DNA of 5,643 bases from Methanosarcinales archaeon. Lineage in GTDB: Archaea > Halobacteriota > Methanosarcinia > Methanosarcinales > EX4572-44. The translations under genes were made by a program, and so were the position numbers. The stretch covers positions 1-5,643 of the forward strand of contig RXIJ01000094.1 in NCBI GenBank assembly GCA_004212095.1, written 5' to 3'. Shown here one piece after another: positions 1 to 4,450 of the stretch; positions within the stretch are counted from its first letter, which is position 1, and each line of letters starts with the position of its first letter. Under the pieces are notes generated by a model, which saw only the letters and a list, made by a program, of their open reading frames with translations, made no database searches and was not told where the DNA came from.

Positions 1-225
1 ATCATCAAATTCACAACCATATCTTCCATCAGAAACTTGTAATGGAAGCTCGAATGATGACCCTAACCAAATTACATCACCTGGTGATGCCGTTCCTGAT
101 ATTGTTATCACATCGCCAGGGTCAACTACCTGTGGGCTCACGTTTAATTTCATTACTTCTGCACCTGAAAGAGGTGTGAAAAACAAGAGCATCAGCGCGA
201 CTGGAATAAATAGTGCAGTTTTCAT
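1..225 (-). CDS. Exported/surface protein, N-terminal part (runs off left edge)
   Basis: The reverse strand is open for 75 codons from an ATG at 225 to the window edge, so the C-terminus is missing. The protein opens with Met-Lys, a hydrophobic core (ALFIPVALMLLFF, residues 4-16) and a likely signal peptidase site after LSGA at residue 22. It is therefore probably exported. The mature part starts with NVSPQVVDPGDVITISGTAS, a Pro/Gly/Val/Thr-rich style typical of beta-sandwich repeats in archaeal surface and S-layer-associated proteins. No catalytic motif is visible. A second ATG lies directly upstream at 228; either could start translation. A GTGAT stretch about 10 bases upstream is a possible weak ribosome binding site. 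The gene follows DUF447 in the same direction after a 118-base gap that holds a palindrome, so it probably has its own promoter. Family assignment beyond 'secreted beta-rich protein' is not possible. Confidence 0.7.
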   Translation of the reverse strand, partial: MKTALFIPVALMLLFFTPLSGAEVMKLNVSPQVVDPGDVITISGTASPGDVIWLGSSFELPLQVSDGRYGCEFDD

Positions 226-228
226 CAT

Positions 229-346
229 TTTAAATTCTATCACAGATTACGGTACTGTAATAATACATAGGGTCATTGATCTACTGTGATGTCGTCACAG
301 TTCAATATCCTGATTGTGCGATTAGTCTATCTTTCAAAGCAAACTG
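229..346 (-). promoter_or_regulatory. Putative promoter/operator region of the exported-protein gene
   Basis: This 118-base gap has no gene. At 284-300 lies the near-palindrome CTGTGATGTCGTCACAG (six-base perfect arms, extendable to eight with one G-T pair). A third half-site, ATCACAG, sits at 239-245 next to the start codon, and a small inverted repeat, ATTAC-N6-GTAAT, covers 246-261. On the minus strand the AT-rich stretch TGTATTATTAC (about 258-268) is a weak TATA-like candidate between palindrome and start codon. A repressor or activator site is a reasonable reading, but the TATA match is poor. No oligo-T terminator is visible after the DUF447 stop, so read-through from the operon cannot be excluded. 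Confidence 0.35.
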
Positions 347-931
347 CTATCCAAGCTTGATCTCGCAGAGCTTGCATAACAAGTTCATCGCTTCAATTTC
401 TGCTGGTGAACCACATTTGTTGACGATGGTGTTGTAGTATTTTATAGAGCGAAGATGTTCTTTACTGTTGAACAGTACGTAGCGTGTTGCGTTAACCGTT
501 GCCTCGATGACTGCAAAAAATCCTCGGTTTATTGCACGTGGTGTTTGCTTTTTTGCTGCACCTGTTAATGGTTGTAGTGTGAAAGTAGTCTCGTTTTGTT
601 GTTTTGCTTTTAGTAGAATCGATGTGCTTGCGTTTTTTAGTACCGGATATTTTTGCTGCTGGTATTTAATCTCAGTATATGTTTCCTGCGGTAGTGTTGA
701 CAGTGCACTTGTTACGATGAGTACTGGATCCTGTATGATATTTGCTGTGAGGTACGCCCGGTGTTTGAGGTTTTCCTTGGTTTTATTTTGATACAAATGT
801 ATTTGAAGGTCTTGTTTGTGTTTGTAAAGTCCAATTGATGCAGCATTTGCTGTTTCACTCTTGTTTGTTGTAACTGCGATAATCTCATTTATTCCATCGT
901 ATATCCCAAGTTTTTCAAAGTCAGTTGTCAG
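347..931 (-). CDS. DUF447 family protein (FMN-binding split-barrel type), non-canonical start
   Basis: A 194-residue protein if translation starts at CTG 931-929. The family signature is at residues 54-70 (KENLKHRAYLTANIIQDP), matching the DUF447 pattern of Tyr/Glu-Asn-Leu-Lys followed by Asn-Ile-x-x-Asp-Pro. The N-terminal GINEIIAVTTN...NAASIG block (residues 13-34) is also typical of DUF447. Archaeal members bind FMN in structures as I recall; the biochemical role is not established. The first TTG at 796 would delete this conserved 45-residue N-terminus, so it is rejected as the start. No ATG, GTG or TTG exists in frame between 796 and the stop at 1022-1024. GGAGG at 941-945 lies 6 bases before ATT (934-932) and 9 before CTG (931-929). 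The CTG overlaps the TGA of the CitG-like gene as CTGA, imitating the common ATGA overlap. The C-terminal half is rich in Gln, Lys, Asn and Thr. It is the last clear gene of the operon. Confidence 0.85.
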   Translation of the reverse strand: MTTDFEKLGIYDGINEIIAVTTNKSETANAASIGLYKHKQDLQIHLYQNKTKENLKHRAYLTANIIQDPVLIVTSALSTLPQETYTEIKYQQQKYPVLKNASTSILLKAKQQNETTFTLQPLTGAAKKQTPRAINRGFFAVIEATVNATRYVLFNSKEHLRSIKYYNTIVNKCGSPAEIEAMNLLCKLCEIKLG

Positions 932-1779
932 AATCGGTAGCCTCCAAGCAGTAATAAAAAGAGTCCTGATATTATGATGTCTGCTGTTGAGCCCGGGTTT
1001 ATTTTTTTTGATAGCAACTCTTTATCAAACTCTTTTATTTCCGGAAGTGTCGTCAAATACCCTTGTTTGTGTATTTTATCTACGATTGCTGCTGATTTTT
1101 TTGATGTTTGCCTTGCTGTTGCTATGTTGTGTTTTGTCCGGATAAACGTGTCCGGATGGTCTTTTAGAATCTCAAGATATGTTTTAACGATTGCTTCGTT
1201 GATGTCTGTGTTTTTGACGTTGGTTGTTAAAAGTTGATGTGCTTTTTTTGTTAGAGGGAATCCGTGTGTCCACTCTCCTGCGATTTCATCATAATGTTCT
1301 GCTATCTGCATCAACTGGTAGAGTGTTTTGTTTTGTTGTTGTATTTGCGTTATTGTGTTGTCATCCTCGAGACTTAACGTGCTTACTGGTGCTACCTTCA
1401 CATTTGCTTTTGCAAAGGCTTGATAAAAATAGATAGCATCCTGCACGGTCGTGTTTTTCACGATTTTGTGTGCTTCTGCCATATCCCCTTCTGCTATTGC
1501 AAGAGGGATTAACAATATGAATGCTCCAAAGTGTGTGTTTCCCCCATTCTGCCATAAGTTGCTTTCCCTGACAGCCTCTGCTAATAGCTCCCCAAAGCTT
1601 TTTTTTTGGGTTGCTGCTTCCCTTATAATTGGGTATGCTGCAACGACTGATGCAAGAAAATGTTCGTATCGTGTGCCTGTATAGTTGTGCTCCCTGTCAA
1701 TATTTCCTGGTTTTGGGGTTGCTGAAACCTCAAGTGCCATTGCGAGACTGGCACACTGTGCGATATAATCAGGCATCAT
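928..1779 (-). CDS. CitG/MdcB-like triphosphoribosyl-dephospho-CoA synthase family protein
   Basis: The family's three signature blocks are present: PKPGNIDREHNYTGTRYEHF near residues 22-41, GGNTHFGAF near 79-87 (CitG: G-x-NTH-x-GA), and NPGSTAD near 261-267 (CitG: NPGGSADL). In bacteria CitG makes the citrate lyase prosthetic-group precursor by joining ATP-derived ribose to dephospho-CoA with loss of adenine. No citrate or malonate lyase genes are nearby, so the archaeal substrate is probably different. The next gene is DUF447, a pairing I recall from tetrahydromethanopterin biosynthesis clusters. The start is ambiguous: TTG at 1788 gives 286 residues, ATG at 1779 gives 283 and ATG at 1776 gives 282. 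None has a strong ribosome binding site. ATG 1779 is chosen, overlapping the upstream stop by 11 bases, which suggests coupling. The sense strand carries an A9 run (1599-1607) and an A8 run (1002-1009). The protein is rich in Asn, Gln, Thr and Lys. Confidence 0.9.
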   Translation of the reverse strand: MMPDYIAQCASLAMALEVSATPKPGNIDREHNYTGTRYEHFLASVVAAYPIIREAATQKKSFGELLAEAVRESNLWQNGGNTHFGAFILLIPLAIAEGDMAEAHKIVKNTTVQDAIYFYQAFAKANVKVAPVSTLSLEDDNTITQIQQQNKTLYQLMQIAEHYDEIAGEWTHGFPLTKKAHQLLTTNVKNTDINEAIVKTYLEILKDHPDTFIRTKHNIATARQTSKKSAAIVDKIHKQGYLTTLPEIKEFDKELLSKKINPGSTADIIISGLFLLLLGGYRF

Positions 1780-2908
1780 TTGAAACAAGTTTCTTTCTGT
1801 GTGAGAGAATGTGTTCTGCCATTCGTTTTTTAAGCAGCGTGTATTCTACACCAGATAAACCGATTGCATCAAGCACGTTATCTCTCAAGAAACAAGGTTT
1901 TGTTGCTTTACAACACCATGCCATTGTTCCAAAACATGTACCTTCGCCATATTGCAGTGGCGTGCCCTTAACAAAGTCCAGTTTAATCTCTGCAAACTCT
2001 TTTGCGGTCATGCCTATTTTTTTCAAAGCAGCATGCACGACACATGGTTTCACTGGCAGGCAGCAAAAAGTAAGACCTCGCAGGTCTCCACCACCACAGA
2101 TATGTTTTGGTGCATTGTACCATCCGGTCTGTCTTTGGACTGCCGAAGTTGAGGATACAATCTCATTAAAAATCCCGGGGTTTTCAAGTGCCCTTCTCGC
2201 AACCGAAACCATATCTGCTCCACGCCCAAACATCTTCTGTGCATCTTCAAAGTTATGAACCGAATTATTCCCAATCAAAAATATCTTTGATGTGGCATCC
2301 CTGACATCTTTCAAAGAACGAAGATCGGAACCCTGTGCTCCCATCGCATCAAAATGTAGAATATCCGCACCCGCTTCTTCTATCAATTGTGCAAGCATAA
2401 GATTATTAACTACGTTAGAACGCACCTTAACCGATAACACAACGCCAGTCCTTTTTATCTTATGAATAATACCTTTAAGCTTACCAAAATCAAAAACCAG
2501 TTCCTGACCTGCACCAAGACTCGTGATTTCAGGCTGGCGACAGTGAGCATCCAGTTCAAGCACAGCATTATATTTTCGTGCAAGGAGTGCAGCACGCATA
2601 TAGGTTTCAGCATTCACTGCACGTACATTGAGAGCTACCACACTGTTAATATCTTGCAGCTTCAGTAGCTCAGACTCAATGAGATCCATCGGCTCTTCAG
2701 AAATAAATTCCTTTCTTCCATGACCACTCATGATCTTGGCAGCATGATTTGTCTCTTCATCAAGATTGTAGCCGCCAATCACAATCAAGCCAGCATCTTG
2801 TGCCGTCTTTTTTGCAAATTCAGAATCCGTGATACCGGCCATTGAAGCAAGTGCAACAGGATTTTTAAAAGAAACATATCCAACATTCAAATCAAAAAAT
2901 TCTGACAT
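1769..2908 (-). CDS. Methanogenesis marker protein 9 (Dus-like flavin barrel + eight-Cys domain)
   Basis: A 379-residue protein of unknown biochemical role; the marker-9 domain is known from methanogens and relatives. Residues 1-250 resemble a tRNA-dihydrouridine synthase/dihydroorotate dehydrogenase TIM barrel. The parallels are NPVALASMAGITD (16-28), AHCRQPE (121-127) with Cys123 where Dus enzymes carry the catalytic Cys, Lys161 in SVKVRS, His185 in HFDAMG, and an FMN-phosphate-type segment LIGNNS...GRGADMVSVARRALENP (211-244). Residues 264-340 are the marker-9 domain with C271, C282, C283, C289, C325, C332, C333 and C339, forming CCLPVKPC and CCKATKPC. Two CC-x5-C units plus one Cys before each suggest metal or two Fe-S clusters (inference). 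ATG 2908 follows the Mrp stop by three bases and has only a weak ribosome binding site, so translational coupling is likely. It lies between an Fe-S carrier gene and cofactor-type genes. Confidence 0.92.
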   Translation of the reverse strand: MSEFFDLNVGYVSFKNPVALASMAGITDSEFAKKTAQDAGLIVIGGYNLDEETNHAAKIMSGHGRKEFISEEPMDLIESELLKLQDINSVVALNVRAVNAETYMRAALLARKYNAVLELDAHCRQPEITSLGAGQELVFDFGKLKGIIHKIKRTGVVLSVKVRSNVVNNLMLAQLIEEAGADILHFDAMGAQGSDLRSLKDVRDATSKIFLIGNNSVHNFEDAQKMFGRGADMVSVARRALENPGIFNEIVSSTSAVQRQTGWYNAPKHICGGGDLRGLTFCCLPVKPCVVHAALKKIGMTAKEFAEIKLDFVKGTPLQYGEGTCFGTMAWCCKATKPCFLRDNVLDAIGLSGVEYTLLKKRMAEHILSHRKKLVSNDA

Positions 2909-2911
2909 GAT

Positions 2912-3766
2912 TTAGTTCTTAAAATCTTCTAATTTTTTTTCAACAAAATTCTCTACTTTGTCTACGATTTCTTCAAATACCTTGCTGGATGGTATTTCTT
3001 TATATTTTAACACAAACGGCATTCCATCATCCCCAGTCTCTACAATTCTTGAATCAATGGGCACTTTTCCCAAAAACGGCAGCTTAAAGTCGTTTGCTGC
3101 CTGTTCACAACCCCCTGTTTTAAATATGTCACTTCTTTTGCCGCAGTGTGGACACGCAAAACCACTCATGTTTTCGATTATCCCGATAATCGGCATCTTT
3201 AACATCTTTGCAAAATTTATCGATTTTCTAACGCTTAACATTGCAACATCCTGGGGAGTTGACACGATAAGAGCATAACTGTCAGGAAGCATCTGCGCGA
3301 TGTTTAACGGCTCATCGCCGGTTCCTGGTGGCAAATCGATTATCAGATAATCAAGTTCCCCCCATCTTACATCTTCAAGGAACTGCCGGATTACCCCCAT
3401 CTTTATAGGGCCTCGCCAAATTACAGGCGAATCCTCGTCTTCTAGGAGGAAAGCCATTGACACAAGCTCAATCTTCTCTGATATCTTCACAGGAAGCATT
3501 TTATTATCACTGTCGAATGTAAGGTTCTCTTTTTCTACACCAAGCATTTTTGGGATGGTTGGTCCATGAATATCAACATCGAGCAGACCAACTGAATAGC
3601 CTTTCCATGCAAGTGTGAATGCAAGGTTAGCTGCAACTGTGCTTTTACCAACACCACCTTTTCCACTCATAACAGCAATCTTGTGCTTGATGTGTTCAAG
3701 GTTAACTTCCATCGTTGGGGGGGTATCATTTTCATCAGCCATATTATTCACCGCCTCTAAAACCAT
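2912..3766 (-). CDS. mrp: Mrp/ApbC/NBP35-type Fe-S cluster carrier P-loop ATPase
   Basis: A cytosolic ATPase of the Mrp/ApbC family, which binds and transfers Fe-S clusters to apoproteins. Numbered from the longest possible start (ATG 3781, 289 residues), the deviant Walker A GKGGVGKST is at 40-48 and switch I-like DVDIHGPTIP at 68-77. WRGPIK is at 122-127, the Walker B-type DLPPGTGDEP at 149-158, and the cluster-binding CPHC at 210-213. It lacks the N-terminal MIP18/DUF59 domain of many bacterial Mrp proteins and the four-Cys N-terminus of Nbp35, so it is the short archaeal form. Three in-frame ATGs compete. 3781 has a poor ribosome site, 3766 has GGAG six bases upstream, and 3742 has GGTGA six bases upstream and lies one base past the DUF134 stop. 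3766 is chosen, but 3742 (276 residues) is equally plausible; all conserved motifs lie downstream. It sits between DUF134 and marker protein 9. An A8 run is near the 3' end (2933-2940). Confidence 0.95.
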   Translation of the reverse strand: MVLEAVNNMADENDTPPTMEVNLEHIKHKIAVMSGKGGVGKSTVAANLAFTLAWKGYSVGLLDVDIHGPTIPKMLGVEKENLTFDSDNKMLPVKISEKIELVSMAFLLEDEDSPVIWRGPIKMGVIRQFLEDVRWGELDYLIIDLPPGTGDEPLNIAQMLPDSYALIVSTPQDVAMLSVRKSINFAKMLKMPIIGIIENMSGFACPHCGKRSDIFKTGGCEQAANDFKLPFLGKVPIDSRIVETGDDGMPFVLKYKEIPSSKVFEEIVDKVENFVEKKLEDFKN

Positions 3767-4214
3767 GTCTTTCTCCTGCATATCCTTGATTAGTGTGTGC
3801 CGAGCGTATATTTACGCTTCCACATGTAGGACACGTATCTGGTCTTCCCGTTCCAAACGTCTTTTCCCATTCATGTTGACAGTTGTAGCATTCAAATTTT
3901 CTCTTTAAATCTAACACGTAGTTTCCTCCTTTAATTTCTATTGCTCTACCTGATGTTAATGCACCAGCCACTTTTTTTCTTGCATTTTGAAGCTCAGTCC
4001 ATAAAGTTTTTCTTGATATGCCCATTTTCACTGCTGCCTCCCCCTGTTGTAGTTCTTCAAGGTCGACAAGTCTCATTGCTTCAAGCTCTTCTACCGAGAG
4101 GCAGACAGCAGCAAGCCCTGATGGAGATTTTCCTATTGGCTCAAAATATGTAATATCAGGTATTTGTTCAACCCATCTTGGGCACTTTGGTCTGCCGCGA
4201 CATTTTCCATACAT
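3744..4214 (-). CDS. DUF134 helix-turn-helix protein with C-terminal zinc ribbon
   Basis: A 156-residue predicted DNA-binding protein. The start resembles DUF134 (GRPKCPRWVEQIP, residues 7-19; the family typically has Arg-Pro-x-x-x-Arg-x-Val). This is followed by VEELEAMRLVDLEELQQGEA (41-60) and the helix-turn-helix AAVKMGISRKTLWTELQNAR (60-79), similar to sigma-factor region 4-like folds. The DUF134 end motif GRAIEIKGGNY is at 89-99. A tail with C109, C112, C128 and C131 (CYNC and CPTC) forms a probable zinc ribbon or rubredoxin-like knuckle. DUF134 genes are often found near Mrp-type ATPases, as here. It overlaps possible Mrp starts and is probably coupled to that gene. ATG 4214 has AGGTGA nine bases upstream, inside the last repeat unit of the leader. 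It is the first gene of the operon, so autoregulation is an attractive but unproven idea. Its targets are unknown. Confidence 0.9.
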   Translation of the reverse strand: MYGKCRGRPKCPRWVEQIPDITYFEPIGKSPSGLAAVCLSVEELEAMRLVDLEELQQGEAAVKMGISRKTLWTELQNARKKVAGALTSGRAIEIKGGNYVLDLKRKFECYNCQHEWEKTFGTGRPDTCPTCGSVNIRSAHTNQGYAGERHGFRGGE

Positions 4215-4228
4215 CTCATCTATTCACC

Positions 4229-4272
4229 TGCACAACTTCGTTGTACAGAGATCTCTTGACTACAAAGTAGTC
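4229..4272 (-). other. Triple palindrome block, copy A
   Basis: Three inverted repeats abut. TGCACAACTTCGTTGTACA (4229-4247) has eight-base arms with one G-T pair and a three-base loop. AGAGATCTCT (4247-4256) is a perfect ten-base palindrome. GACTACAAAGTAGTC (4258-4272) has perfect six-base arms with a three-base loop. In leader RNA the first hairpin ends immediately before the AGGTGA ribosome binding site of the DUF134 gene. The block could act as regulator-binding sites, as RNA hairpins framing the ribosome site, or be a small palindromic mobile element; the sequence does not decide between these. Confidence 0.85.
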
Positions 4273-4290
4273 ATATTCCATACATCTCAT

Positions 4291-4356
4291 CTATTCACCT
4301 GCACAACTTCGTTGTACAGAGATCTCTTGACTACAAAGTAGTCGAGTTCCATACAT
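4291..4356 (-). CDS. Possible 21-codon upstream ORF in the leader
   Basis: The outermost repeated start (ATG 4356) has GAGGTGA upstream and reads 21 codons, beginning Met-Tyr-Gly-Thr-Arg, across the palindrome block to TAG at 4293-4291, six bases before the next repeated ATG (4285). An in-frame ATG at 4365 would add Met-Arg-Glu. It shares its first three codons with DUF134. It may be translated as a by-product of the duplication or act as a leader peptide controlling ribosome access. There is no evidence of a peptide function. Confidence 0.3.
   Translation of the reverse strand: MYGTRLLCSQEISVQRSCAGE
4300..4343 (-). other. Triple palindrome block, copy B
   Basis: An exact second copy of the three-palindrome block, 71 bases further from DUF134: hairpin 4300-4318, AGAGATCTCT at 4318-4327, and the GACTAC/GTAGTC hairpin at 4329-4343. 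Perfect conservation between the two copies points to recent duplication or to gene conversion, so the copies cannot be used as evidence of selection by themselves. Confidence 0.85.
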
Positions 4357-4384
4357 CTCACGCATCACCTCATAAGAGATAACG

Positions 4385-4392
4385 TATATAAA
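4385..4392 (-). promoter_or_regulatory. TATA box of the DUF134-Mrp-MMP9-CitG-DUF447 operon
   Basis: The minus strand reads TTTATATA here, a consensus archaeal TATA box. Transcription would be expected to start about 24-27 bases downstream, near 4361-4365. That coincides with the outermost ATGs (4365 and 4356) at the beginning of the repeat array. The array would therefore form a leader of about 150 bases before the DUF134 start at 4214, and the ancestral, unduplicated gene may have been nearly leaderless. The same motif reads TATATAAA on the plus strand and could also serve the divergent gene. Confidence 0.55.
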
Positions 4393-4415
4393 AATTACTA
4401 CAATCTTCACGCAAG

Positions 4416-4423
4416 TTTTAAAT
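4416..4423 (+). promoter_or_regulatory. Candidate TATA box of the saccharopine dehydrogenase-like gene
   Basis: TTTTAAAT is centred about 31 bases before ATG 4451. No ribosome binding site precedes that ATG (upstream bases AGTTAGTACT), which fits a leaderless or nearly leaderless mRNA. The alternative TATATAAA at 4385-4392 would give a leader of roughly 35 bases. Confidence 0.35.
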
Positions 4424-4450
4424 TAGTCTTCTGTGATTAGAGTTAGTACT

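Larger units (their letters stand above)
4205..4360 (-). repeat. 71-bp tandem repeat array in the operon leader (2 copies + 14-bp partial)
   Basis: Copy A covers 4205-4275 and copy B 4276-4346. They are identical over 68 of 71 bases, differing only in the last three (ATA against GAG). A third partial copy (4347-4360) matches over 14 bases, and a TCACCT block shortly beyond it is again shared. On the transcribed minus strand each copy contains AGGTGA, a nine-base spacer, ATG (at 4214 and 4285; the partial copy gives 4356) and the codons TAT GGA A. The 5' end of the DUF134 gene is thus present three times. Only the innermost ATG reads into DUF134: the one at 4356 ends at TAG 4293-4291 after 21 codons and the one at 4285 at TGA 4273-4271 after four. 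The array has no spacers and is not a CRISPR. Confidence 0.93.

Noticed and set aside
229..346. tRNA or structured RNA gene in the gap before the exported-protein gene.
   Set aside because: No cloverleaf, no T-loop GTTCRA-type motif and only short inverted repeats were found.
507..791. A 94-codon Cys/Phe-rich plus-strand open frame.
   Set aside because: It is the mirror of the A-rich DUF447 coding strand; the composition follows from the opposite strand's Lys/Gln/Asn codons.
347..796. DUF447 start at TTG 796 (149 residues).
   Set aside because: It would remove the conserved N-terminal strands of the family and has no suitable ribosome site; upstream codons clearly continue the family pattern.
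1769..1788. CitG-like start at TTG 1788.
   Set aside because: Two ATG codons follow within 12 bases and the TTG has no better ribosome site; the start remains uncertain but ATG is preferred.
1629..2258. A 209-codon plus-strand open frame opposite marker protein 9 and the CitG-like gene.
   Set aside because: It is antisense to two genes with clear family motifs, its translation shows no recognisable domain, and no ribosome site supports it.
1769..2908. A plain tRNA-dihydrouridine synthase call for the barrel protein.
   Set aside because: The C-terminal eight-Cys domain with two CC-x3-KPC motifs is diagnostic for methanogenesis marker 9, and the barrel motifs deviate from true Dus enzymes.
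4018..4341. A plus-strand open frame spanning the DUF134 5' end and the repeats.
   Set aside because: It is opposite DUF134, and its repeated C-terminal stretch is simply the translated 71-bp repeat.
4205..4360. CRISPR array.
   Set aside because: The units are contiguous 71-bp tandem copies with no variable spacers and no cas genes nearby.
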